Below are positions 51,819 to 59,504 of a DNA stretch of 64,000 nucleotides, in pieces; the first letter of the stretch is position 1; each line of letters begins with the position of its first letter. The position numbers and the translations under genes were made by a program. Origin of the DNA: Paenibacillus chondroitinus NBRC 15376 (GTDB lineage Bacteria; Bacillota; Bacilli; Paenibacillales; NBRC-103111); the NCBI RefSeq assembly GCF_004000765.1, contig NZ_BILW01000002.1, forward strand, positions 124,001 through 188,000. The letters are read 5' to 3'. A model generated the notes under the pieces. The model had not been told where the DNA came from. It saw nothing but the letters and a program-made list of their open reading frames with translations, and ran no database searches.

Positions 51819-51889
51819 TAAATTAAACTTATACTAGGATAAAAAGGGATTATTTGATCTGTTTTTGCCGAAATGATAGAGTTTACTTA

Positions 51890-51906
51890 TGTTTACGTCA
51901 CTTACA
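51890..51906. promoter_or_regulatory. TnrA/GlnR-type box 2, one mismatch
   Basis: TGTTTACGTCACTTACA matches the consensus except T for A at position 5. It directly abuts box 3. Confidence 0.55.
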
Positions 51907-51923
51907 TGTTAGTTTAACTTACA
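51907..51923. promoter_or_regulatory. TnrA/GlnR-type box 3
   Basis: TGTTAGTTTAACTTACA fits TGTNA-N7-TNACA exactly and ends 20 bp before the TnrA-like gene start, close to its ribosome site, so binding there should repress that gene. Confidence 0.75.
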
Positions 51924-51943
51924 TAATCGGAGGTTGGATAACG

Positions 51944-52183
51944 ATGATAACGAAGATGACGCAAAAGAAAGTGATACAAATCGGAGTGGTCAGTGAATTA
52001 ACCGGATTATCAGAAAGACAAATTCGCTATTACGAGGATCGGAAGCTTATTTTTCCGGAGAGAAGCAAAGGCGGCGTTCGCAAATATTCATTTGAGGATA
52101 TTCAAATGATTATGGACATTCATACGAAAATGTCGGACGGCTTCCACACCCTTGAGCTCAAGCGCATGCTGGCAGGTTCGTAA
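51944..52183 (+). CDS. Short TnrA/GlnR-like MerR-family regulator
   Basis: 79 residues from ATG 51944, after CGGAGGTTGG; the frame itself opens at 51854. The winged-helix part (VIQIGVVSELTGLSERQIRY, YEDRKLIFPERSKGGVRKYS, FEDIQMIMDI) follows B. subtilis TnrA and GlnR closely. The chain ends (ELKRMLAGS) soon after the DNA-binding domain, so it lacks the C-terminal tail with which TnrA and GlnR bind feedback-inhibited glutamine synthetase. It may therefore bind nitrogen boxes without that sensing route. It is followed after 28 bp by tatC. Confidence 0.85.
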   Translation: MITKMTQKKVIQIGVVSELTGLSERQIRYYEDRKLIFPERSKGGVRKYSFEDIQMIMDIHTKMSDGFHTLELKRMLAGS

Positions 52184-52211
52184 GGCAAACTGAGAGTTGG
52201 AGGCGCCTTCT

Positions 52212-52970
52212 ATGCAACTAAAAGAAATGATGTCATTGGTTGACCATTTATCCGAACTGCGAACCCGCATCATTCGAATTTTGGTCGTACTGGTTCTTAC
52301 AATGATCGGTGGCTTTTTCGCAGCACAGAAAATTCTCCTTTACTTCAAAGAAACACCACCAGCATCTACGATGAGTTGGCATGTGTTCTCTCCCATGGAC
52401 GGCATTCGTATCTATATGATGATCGCTTTCGTCATTTCGCTTACGATCACGCTGCCTTTCATCCTTTTTCAATTATGGGGCTTCGTGAAAGCAGGTCTTA
52501 CGAAGGAAGAACAAAGCGCAACGCTTCGCTATATCCCTTATACGTTTCTCTGCTTTATCATCGGCCTTTCCTTTGCTTACTTTGTCGTTTTCCCCATGTG
52601 TATGACATTTACTGTGCGCATCACGGAAAACCTTGGTTTAACTCAAACGTATGGCGTCGCTCAATATTTCGGCTTTATGCTGAACATCGTGCTCCCTTTA
52701 TCCATTGCATTCGAATTGCCGATCGTCGTGATGTTCCTGACGCGAATTAAGCTGCTCAATCCGAAGCTGCTGCACAAATTTCGCCGGTACGCCTACCTCG
52801 TTCTCGTCATCACGGCCAGCCTCATTTCACCGCCTGATCTTATTTCACACCTGATGGTTGCCGTGCCCTTGTTTGCTTTATATGAAATCAGTGTCGTGCT
52901 TTCCCGCTTCGTGTTTAACGCGCAAATCCGCGAAAGCAGCAAACTAAGCGCAGAACTTCCTTCTTATTAA
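52212..52970 (+). CDS. tatC: Twin-arginine translocase subunit TatC
   Basis: About 252 residues, six predicted membrane helices. Diagnostic: SLVDHLSELRTRIIRI (first cytoplasmic region), WHVFSPMDGIRIYM, FQLWGFVKAGLTKEEQ, YFVVFPMCMTFT, ELPIVVMFLTRI, FRRYAYLVLVITASLISPPD. TatC recognises the twin-arginine signal. The frame opens at TTG 52197; ATG 52212, nine bases after TTGGAGG, is used. It lies behind the TnrA-like regulator gene and opposite the oxidase-ridA-tatA unit, giving a complete TatAC pair dedicated to this locus. Confidence 0.96.
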   Translation: MQLKEMMSLVDHLSELRTRIIRILVVLVLTMIGGFFAAQKILLYFKETPPASTMSWHVFSPMDGIRIYMMIAFVISLTITLPFILFQLWGFVKAGLTKEEQSATLRYIPYTFLCFIIGLSFAYFVVFPMCMTFTVRITENLGLTQTYGVAQYFGFMLNIVLPLSIAFELPIVVMFLTRIKLLNPKLLHKFRRYAYLVLVITASLISPPDLISHLMVAVPLFALYEISVVLSRFVFNAQIRESSKLSAELPSY

Positions 52971-53008
52971 AATAGGCCTTCATTATCATTGCCTTCCCTT
53001 GATGTATG

Positions 53009-53032
53009 GGATATATTTACACCAAGATATCC
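53009..53032. promoter_or_regulatory. Inverted repeat before the LysR-type gene
   Basis: GGATAT-N12-ATATCC, 20 bp before the LysR-type start. Its span and symmetry suit an autoregulatory LysR site. Confidence 0.45.
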
Positions 53033-53051
53033 TACAGGGGCAGGGTGAATT

Positions 53052-53939
53052 ATGCGTATCGAACAACTGCTGTATATGATTGAAATCAACCAAACAGGTT
53101 CTATATCACTTGCAGCTGAGAAGCTGCATGTTTCCCAACCTAATATTTCACAAGCCATCGTCTCTTTAGAGGAGGAACTTGGCGTGAAACTTTTTAATCG
53201 ATCCCGTTTTGGTGCTGCACCTACCGTAGAAGGCAAGCTAATCATCAGTAAAGCAGAAGAAATCATTAGCAAAGTAGAGGAGCTTCGGGAGTCTGTCAGT
53301 CATCATGACAAGGAACTCTCTGGACTCCTCTCCATTGCGTCCATACCCAGCCTATGCTTAAGCGTTCTCCCAGGAGCGTTAGCGGTTTTTAAAGAAAAAC
53401 ACCCTGAGGTTGAGTTAGAGATGCTTGAACTGGATTACCAGCAGATCAAACAAGAGGTTCTTTCGGGCAACGTTGACATGGGGTTAATCGCTTTGTCCAA
53501 AGAACACGAAGAAAACAATAAACAATTAACGGTCGAAAAGCTGATGGATAACCGAGTCATGGCGTGTGTAGGCAAAAATTCACCATTCGCTCATCGGACA
53601 AGCATTTCCATTGAGGAACTGGCGAATCAACCTATTCTGCTCAATTCTGAACACTTAATTGAAAAGCTGAGAAAATACGGGGAACCGAATATTTTATTCA
53701 AACTCGGAAACTCGGAAGCAGCAAAGCGCGTGATCGCCGAGGGAATTGCGATTGGCTTTTATACCGAACTCGGCTTGAAATATGACCCCTATATTCTTAC
53801 AGGCAACACGATTGCCCTGGAGATCACCGGAGAAGACATGGATGTCACCTTCTGCTCCATACGATTAAGAAATCGGCACCAATCCATCGCCTCCAGAGAA
53901 TTTGCCAAAGAATTAAAAGCGATTATTGCGTTAAATTAA
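53052..53939 (+). CDS. LysR-family regulator
   Basis: 295 residues: N-terminal winged helix (1-60: MIEINQTGSISLAAEKLHVS, QPNISQAIVSLEEELGVKLF) and a co-inducer-binding domain (about 90-290: LLSIASIPSLCLSVLPGALA, VDMGLIAL, IAIGFYTELGLKYD). It is convergent with an APC-type permease gene; the two coding ends overlap by 17 bp (53923-53939). It may control that permease or genes of the neighbouring Tat locus; the target is not clear from position. Confidence 0.9.
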   Translation: MRIEQLLYMIEINQTGSISLAAEKLHVSQPNISQAIVSLEEELGVKLFNRSRFGAAPTVEGKLIISKAEEIISKVEELRESVSHHDKELSGLLSIASIPSLCLSVLPGALAVFKEKHPEVELEMLELDYQQIKQEVLSGNVDMGLIALSKEHEENNKQLTVEKLMDNRVMACVGKNSPFAHRTSISIEELANQPILLNSEHLIEKLRKYGEPNILFKLGNSEAAKRVIAEGIAIGFYTELGLKYDPYILTGNTIALEITGEDMDVTFCSIRLRNRHQSIASREFAKELKAIIALN

Positions 53940-55254
53940 TTTCTAAGCGGTCATCTTTTCGTCTGCCAACCATTTTCACATATAGGATCGAAGCGTTGAA
54001 CAGCAGGACATTCCCAATAATTAATGGCGTGGACAACCGGCTTAGCAGTAAATACCCTTGGTACACTAGTAAAATAACAGCTATGGAGACAATGATATAT
54101 AGCAAGGTTGGTTTCATGGTGAATGGAGCTTTACGGTAAAGCTCCGTATGTTTGCGTGGCAGTTGAAGTGCCGAGAGGACAGGGAAAATGCTGGAAAAAA
54201 GCAAGATGCCGACACCAAGCTGAGAAATCGTCGTTAAGGATACGCCCGTCACGATCGGTATGACGCCGAGTAAATAGTAGAACGTCAGCAGCCAATGCGG
54301 CGTGCCGAATCTGCGATTGACGGCGCCGAATGCGGCAGGAAGCCAACCGTCCCGGCAGGCGACCAGCATTCCTCTCGTCACCCAAGAGAAGGTCACATTC
54401 AGGGTTGAAGCTAGCGCGAACATGGCTCCCCCAACGATAAAAAACAAAAACAACGGATGGGGCAATATTGTTCTGGCCACATCAGCAAGCGACTCTCCCG
54501 CAACCTCGCTCACCGGCAAAACACCAGTCGCCACAATGCCAATGCCAATGTACAACAGAGCAACGATACCACTGCTAATCAGTATGGCAAGCGGAATATC
54601 CCGATGAGGGCGTTTCATCTCCCCTCCCATTTCAACAACCGCATAAGCGCCGCCGGAAGCGAAGGAGGTCATCCCTACAGCCGTTAGCAGCCCCGTCCAG
54701 CCACCTGGCATCATCTCCTTCGGATGAAACACCGAGTAATCGACTTCCGTCACTCCCCACACAATGAAAACAAGCAGCGAAAGCAGCTTGATTACAACCA
54801 GCCATTTGCCCAAAGATGACATGAATTTCACGCCGAACAAATTAATCAGATAGAAAAACGTGAGAATAATGAAGGCAACCAGCATAATTGGCGCCTCTGG
54901 CATAAGTCCTTGTAAATATTGAGCAAATGAGATCGCATACACCGCTATCGTCAAATGGCCGAAAGTGAATAAAAGCAGATAAACAAACCCTGCATTCGGT
55001 GACAGCAGACGGCTTGTGTACGTGTACATACCTCCTGTTGTTGGCAGAACAGATCCTAGTACCGCAAGTGGAATCGTAATAATGAGCATAAAAATCGAGG
55101 AAAGCAGGAATGCAAGCGGCACCCCCGTCCCGGTTAAGCCAATGGCGATCCCGGTAATGGACATAATGCCTGCTCCAATGATTTGGCCAATTGCAATGCC
55201 AATTGCGTCTTTTAACCCTAATACCTTTTTTAAATCCGCTGCTTCATTCGCCAC
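53923..55254 (-). CDS. APC-family amino-acid permease
   Basis: 443 residues, about 12 predicted membrane segments. The N-terminus has the APC signature GLKDAIGIAIGQIIGAGIMS, and the middle has SFASGGAYAVVEMGGEMKRP followed by RDIPLAILIS, typical of amino-acid permeases. Start GTG 55254 with GAGGGGG upstream. The substrate is unknown, though the nearby oxidase suggests amino-acid use. Its 3' end overlaps that of the LysR-type gene on the other strand. Confidence 0.9.
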   Translation of the reverse strand: MANEAADLKKVLGLKDAIGIAIGQIIGAGIMSITGIAIGLTGTGVPLAFLLSSIFMLIITIPLAVLGSVLPTTGGMYTYTSRLLSPNAGFVYLLLFTFGHLTIAVYAISFAQYLQGLMPEAPIMLVAFIILTFFYLINLFGVKFMSSLGKWLVVIKLLSLLVFIVWGVTEVDYSVFHPKEMMPGGWTGLLTAVGMTSFASGGAYAVVEMGGEMKRPHRDIPLAILISSGIVALLYIGIGIVATGVLPVSEVAGESLADVARTILPHPLFLFFIVGGAMFALASTLNVTFSWVTRGMLVACRDGWLPAAFGAVNRRFGTPHWLLTFYYLLGVIPIVTGVSLTTISQLGVGILLFSSIFPVLSALQLPRKHTELYRKAPFTMKPTLLYIIVSIAVILLVYQGYLLLSRLSTPLIIGNVLLFNASILYVKMVGRRKDDRLEINLTQ

Positions 55255-55468
55255 AATGACAACCCCCTCACAACTGTATTCACAAAGTTAACAACCCAAT
55301 TCTTCATGCAGCCGACATTCCCTGCTTATTTTCTGAATATTTATATTTTTTGTAATCCGGCATAAATCTTCCCTGCCCCTGCATAGTTTATATAGTTGCT
55401 TATTACTGAAAGCCGCATGAAACTTTTACAGAAAATTATTTTTACTTGGGAAGGGAAGTTGATTTCGT

Positions 55469-55951
55469 ATTCTTACACTTGAGAAAATCGAACACATTGA
55501 GGTTGGCTGTACAAATCCGCAGGACGCCATCATTATTCGCCTGTTGGTCGAGGGCATTGAGGCGCACGAAATCGTTTATTTAAAAAAGAGCTCCTTAGAC
55601 GCTAAAAAGCAGCTGCTTACTGTCACGGACGCCTTCGGAGCCAAAAGACAGGTACACGTATCCAAACGTTGCGTCGACTTGTTTCAAAAGGCCATCCTCC
55701 AAACGCAATATGTCGCTCACCTCGGCCATCCAACCAAACAAAAGGTCACCGATCTTCGCAGCAGTGACGACCTGATCAAAGTAAGCATGGACGATTTCAT
55801 CGCAAATCGCTGTCTGATTACTCAGATGGATTGCGTACTTTTAAGAACCATTTATATGCGTCTTCGGCAGTTAGCGGAAAGGTTTTCGACGCCGGAGCTT
55901 ACATATTTAACTACGACAAGGCTTGAGATTAAACAAGCTGCACATGCTTAA
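55469..55951 (+). CDS. Protein of unknown function with unclear start
   Basis: The frame is open from 55463 to 55951. From TTG 55544 it gives 135 residues, but coding-like sequence continues upstream (LEKIEHIEVGCTNPQDAIII) to an ATT at 55469, ten bases after AAGGGAAG. No ATG, GTG or TTG lies in the right place, so the gene uses a rare start or has a one-base frameshift near 55470 joining it to TTG 55459. The product looks soluble, alpha/beta then helical (VDLFQKAILQTQYVAHLGHP, LLRTIYMRLRQLAERF). No family is recognised. A perfect terminator follows. Confidence 0.6.
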   Translation: MLTLEKIEHIEVGCTNPQDAIIIRLLVEGIEAHEIVYLKKSSLDAKKQLLTVTDAFGAKRQVHVSKRCVDLFQKAILQTQYVAHLGHPTKQKVTDLRSSDDLIKVSMDDFIANRCLITQMDCVLLRTIYMRLRQLAERFSTPELTYLTTTRLEIKQAAHA

Positions 55952-55955
55952 CACG

Positions 55956-55985
55956 AAAAAGAGGCCCTAGGGCCTCTTTTTTTGA
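55956..55985. terminator. Terminator after the 55469-55951 gene
   Basis: AAAAAGAGGCCC and GGGCCTCTTTTT form a perfect palindrome followed by a long T run. Confidence 0.9.
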
Positions 55986-56056
55986 TAGCTAAATTCCGCC
56001 ATGCTACCTTTTATCAAACGAAATGTTCTTTTTTTATTGTTTATGTACGAAAATGT

Positions 56057-56105
56057 TTGATAAAACCAAGGCGATATGCTATCTTTTTTGTTGTAAGCGA
56101 TTACA
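56057..56105 (+). promoter_or_regulatory. Promoter and consensus cre site of the second beta-helix gene
   Basis: TTGATA (56057-56062) and TATCTT (56080-56085) are 17 bp apart, with an extended TGC before the -10. TGTAAGCGATTACA at 56092-56105 is a full match to cre TGWAANCGNTNWCA and sits at the expected transcription start, so CcpA should repress this gene when preferred sugars are present. Confidence 0.7.
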
Positions 56106-56130
56106 TATAGTTGAAAGGTGGTATGAAATA

Positions 56131-57555
56131 ATGACTTATTTTTCAATGAGGACAACCAACCTATCCAACGTTCTGAGAAGGAGATCGTCCCGACTGCTGC
56201 TCGTTTCAACGCTAGTAGCTGCGTTTGCACTGCCGGCACAAGCTGGTGCGGCAACAGTTAACTGCAGTTCAGCTTCGTGCCTGACAACCGCACTGGCGAA
56301 TGCCGCCCCCGGCGACAGGATCATTCTTGCCGCAGGCACTTACACAGGCAATTTTGTGTCAGGTGTAAACGGCACGGCAGCGAATCCGATCACCATTGAA
56401 AGCGCCAGCGCCACTAACAAAGCTGTATTGAATGGCGGAGGAACTTCCAGTGGCTACACGCTTTATCTGACTGGTGATTACACCCAAGTGAAAAACTTGA
56501 AGATTACCAACGCCAAAAAAGGCATTATGATCGACAATGCCAACTACGGCTTAATCGATGGCGTCGAAGTGTATAATATTGGCGAAGAAGGCGTTCATTA
56601 CCGCGATGGAAGCTCCAATAACGTCATTCAAAACTCAAGCGTGCATGATACCGGACAAGTTACTGCCGATTATGGCGAAGGCCTTTATGTGGGTTCTGAT
56701 GTCGGTAAATGGGAAACGTACGTCAAGGAAGCGGATAACAATCGCATTACGAATGTAACGATTGGGCCGAACGTAACAGCGGAATCCGTTGACATCAAAG
56801 AAGGCACGACGGGCACCATCGTAGAGAACAGCACCTTCAACGGTACTGGTATCAGCGGTGCCAATGCGGCCGACAGCTTCATGGATGTCAAGGGCAATAA
56901 TTCCATCATTCGCAATAACGTCGTAAACCGCAATGGCAACGCCATTATCGTCGACGCCTTTCAGGTGCATGAACGTTCACCAGGTTGGGGTTATAACAAT
57001 GACTTTTACAACAATACAGCCAATTTGGATAATGCTACTCCTAATGTCGTGCTGGTGAATGGCGGTTCTGCAAAAGCCTGCAATAATACCCGCACGCCTG
57101 CGGGGAACATGTATACCGCCGGCGTTACAACTTATACATCCTGCACGGGCGGGTCGCCGACGCCATCCCTTCTGACGGTTTCAACCGTTAGCGATAGCGG
57201 CAATGACGGGAATGTCCCCACGAATACGCTGGACAACAACTTAAGCACACGCTGGTCCTCGCAAGGTGATGGTCAATGGATTAAATACGATTTGGGCGCC
57301 AGCAAAACCGTCGCCTATGCTTCAATCGCCTTTCATCAAGGCGACATTCGCACGACAACCTTCGATGTCCAGATTTCATCGGACAATACGAATTGGACAT
57401 CGCTGCTAACGAATAAAATCAGCACCACAACCCTATCGCAAGTGACCTATGACTTCACGGATACGGCGGGTCGCTATATCCGCATCGTCGGTCACGGCAA
57501 TTCATCCGGCAACGGGTGGAACTCCATAACGGAAGTTGATTTTTACGGTAATTAG
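56131..57555 (+). CDS. Secreted beta-helix protein with C-terminal F5/8 type C (CBM32-like) domain
   Basis: About 474 residues from ATG 56131, after AAAGGTGG; the frame opens at 56023. A signal peptide (LLLVSTLVAAFALPAQAGAA) leads into a parallel beta-helix (about 40-340: PGDRIILAAGTYTGNF, LTGDYTQVKNLKITNAKKGI, EGVHYRDGSSNNVI, YGEGLYVGSDVG, VDIKEGTTGTIVENSTFNGT) and then a discoidin/CBM32-like domain (about 345-474: NTLDNNLSTRWSSQGDGQWI, YIRIVGHGN). It is paralogous to the helix of the 46263-48065 protein. It probably binds and cuts a polysaccharide; the lyase family is not certain. Confidence 0.87.
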   Translation: MTYFSMRTTNLSNVLRRRSSRLLLVSTLVAAFALPAQAGAATVNCSSASCLTTALANAAPGDRIILAAGTYTGNFVSGVNGTAANPITIESASATNKAVLNGGGTSSGYTLYLTGDYTQVKNLKITNAKKGIMIDNANYGLIDGVEVYNIGEEGVHYRDGSSNNVIQNSSVHDTGQVTADYGEGLYVGSDVGKWETYVKEADNNRITNVTIGPNVTAESVDIKEGTTGTIVENSTFNGTGISGANAADSFMDVKGNNSIIRNNVVNRNGNAIIVDAFQVHERSPGWGYNNDFYNNTANLDNATPNVVLVNGGSAKACNNTRTPAGNMYTAGVTTYTSCTGGSPTPSLLTVSTVSDSGNDGNVPTNTLDNNLSTRWSSQGDGQWIKYDLGASKTVAYASIAFHQGDIRTTTFDVQISSDNTNWTSLLTNKISTTTLSQVTYDFTDTAGRYIRIVGHGNSSGNGWNSITEVDFYGN

Positions 57556-57826
57556 GTAACTCAAAAAGCCGTCTCGGATCGTAGTTCTTAAACGGAGTTC
57601 TTTAACGCCGATGCTTACAGCTATTCAGCGCGAGAAAGCCGCTTATGCTCAAATAACGGGAGTTGCTCCCGTTGTTTGAGCTGAAAGTAGCAGGGTTGGC
57701 CCAACTATCGACGATTTAGATGAAGTGTCTACCGCTAAACTATTTCCAGCCACGGAACGGCACAGATTAGCGTTAGCAATTCCATCTATTTCGTGTGGAG
57801 GACTAAATAATCAACGGCATTCAATC
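57556..57826. other. Gene-free stretch with a strong hairpin
   Basis: No gene is seen. At 57647-57681 GCTCAAATAACGGGAG pairs with CTCCCGTTGTTTGAGC across a 3-base loop (one T-G pair). It has no T run and may be an RNA processing or repeat element. Confidence 0.6.
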
Positions 57827-58804
57827 CTATGAAGTCGCAGGATCCGAATACTCCCACACCTGCAAAGCAGCCCCAATCATCCCGCTCCAGTTCCCACGAT
57901 AAGCCCTCTGGATCCTGACCCCATCATGCATGGACGGCATGGTTCTGGCAGCCACCTCTTTCCTTATGGCATCCAGGAATCTATCGCCAGCTTCAGCAAC
58001 GCCGCCGCCAATAATGATCAACTCCGGGTTAAAGATATGAACAAGCGACGCCAGCGCCGAGCCGAGGACTGCAATCGTTTCCTCCATGACTTCCGATGCC
58101 ACACAGTCGCCAGACTGCCAGCGCGAGAAAACCTCCCGCGAATCAATCGCAACCGGAGCCTCACCCGCTGCAACCAGCTTCTGCATCATTCTGTTAGCAA
58201 TATTGGTACCTGACGCATATTGCTCCAGGCACCCTCTTCCCCCGCATAAGCAAGGGGCTCCGTTCCAATCCACCGAGAGATGGCCTAATTCCCCGCCTGC
58301 ACCCCAGCAGCCATGCACAAGATGGCCATCAACAACAACGGCGCCGCCGACTCCCGTCCCCAGCGCCAAGCATAGGAAATGACGAACTCCTTTGCCTGCG
58401 CCAAGGTGTTTCTCCGTCAAAGCCAAGACATTCACGTCGTTGTCCACTGTGACGGGCAGCTGAAACCGCGCCTGCAGCAGCACCTTGAGCGGTGTCCCGG
58501 CGTAGCCCGGGAGCAGTTCGGAGGCGGACCGAACTTGCCCGGACGCCCAGTCGATTTGTCCTGCGCTGCCAACACCGATTCCTTTATATCGGCAGCCAGG
58601 TTTGACAGCCTCAACCTCGGTGAGCAAGCGCTGAATCGTCTGCGTAACACGGGTCATCGTATTCAAACGCCCTGCCAACGTTGGCAAACTAACTGTAAAC
58701 AACACCTCGCCACTAGAGCTGACCACGCCCGCATTCATTTTCGTGCCGCCGATGTCAACGCCGATGGCATAGTCCGAATGGGGATCAAATAGGACTGATT
58801 CCAT
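57827..58804 (-). CDS. nanK: ROK-family sugar kinase, probable N-acetylmannosamine kinase
   Basis: 325 residues of the ROK family: ATP-binding AIGVDIGGTKMNAGVV near residue 13, catalytic Asp in TVDNDVNVLAL, ALGTGVGGAVVVDGH, and the zinc motif CLCGGRGCLEQYAS. In general the family phosphorylates glucose, ManNAc or other hexoses. Placement directly after nanE and nanA makes ManNAc the likely substrate. GGGGGAGAAG precedes the ATG, 16 bp after the nanE stop. It is the last gene of the operon. Confidence 0.85.
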   Translation of the reverse strand: MESVLFDPHSDYAIGVDIGGTKMNAGVVSSSGEVLFTVSLPTLAGRLNTMTRVTQTIQRLLTEVEAVKPGCRYKGIGVGSAGQIDWASGQVRSASELLPGYAGTPLKVLLQARFQLPVTVDNDVNVLALTEKHLGAGKGVRHFLCLALGTGVGGAVVVDGHLVHGCWGAGGELGHLSVDWNGAPCLCGGRGCLEQYASGTNIANRMMQKLVAAGEAPVAIDSREVFSRWQSGDCVASEVMEETIAVLGSALASLVHIFNPELIIIGGGVAEAGDRFLDAIRKEVAARTMPSMHDGVRIQRAYRGNWSGMIGAALQVWEYSDPATS

Positions 58805-58820
58805 AACTTCTCCCCCTGCC

Positions 58821-59504
58821 CTATCGCCGGCTCATCGCCTTGATATAACGAGCCGTAATCAGTTGTGGCCGGGTAATCGCGCTGCCGACAACGACGTTGG
58901 CCGCTCCGCATTCCAGCGCTTTCACCGCCTCTTCCGGCGTCCAAATCCGCCCTTCAGCGACAACAGGAATCTTGACCGCCTCGCTTAGCTGCCGCAGCAG
59001 CTCAAAATCCGGTTCATCCGACTGCCGGCTGTAAGAGGTATACCCCGAAAGCGTGGTGCCGATCAAATCCACACCAAGACGCTCTGCAGCAATTCCCTCT
59101 TCCAGCGTGGAAATATCCGCCATGACCGCAGCACCCATCTTGTGGGCTAGAGCAATCAATGGTTTCACGGCTTCCAGACGGCCCTCGCGATCCGTCACAT
59201 CAAGCGCCACGACGTCCGCACCGGCCAAGACAATTGCTTGCACTTCATTTATTGTAGGCGTAATAAAAATATCCGAGCCGGCGATATCGCGTTTGATAAG
59301 GCCAATAACCGGCACAGACACTTCCTGCTTAATGGCCAAAATGTCAAACACGCCATTCGTCCGGATGCCGACAGCGCCTGCTTCCACAGCTGCTCTGGCC
59401 ATCTTGGCCATCGTATCTCCACCCCGCAGCGGTTCATGAGGCAGCGCCTGGCAAGATACGATCAAGCCTTTTGCAGGGAACAGCTCACCTGATCTCTGTG
59501 TCAC
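58821..59504 (-). CDS. nanE: N-acetylmannosamine-6-phosphate 2-epimerase
   Basis: 227 residues, NanE TIM barrel converting ManNAc-6-P to GlcNAc-6-P. Visible: KGLIVSCQALPHEPLRGGDT at the N-terminus, GIRTNGVFDI, VIGLIKRDI with catalytic Lys, ALDVTDREGR, MADISTLEEG with catalytic Glu, IGTTLSGYTSYSR, PVVAEGRIWTPEEA and GAANVVVGSAITRP. GTG 59504 overlaps the nanA stop by four bases (GTGA), so the two are coupled. Confidence 0.95.
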   Translation of the reverse strand: MTQRSGELFPAKGLIVSCQALPHEPLRGGDTMAKMARAAVEAGAVGIRTNGVFDILAIKQEVSVPVIGLIKRDIAGSDIFITPTINEVQAIVLAGADVVALDVTDREGRLEAVKPLIALAHKMGAAVMADISTLEEGIAAERLGVDLIGTTLSGYTSYSRQSDEPDFELLRQLSEAVKIPVVAEGRIWTPEEAVKALECGAANVVVGSAITRPQLITARYIKAMSRR

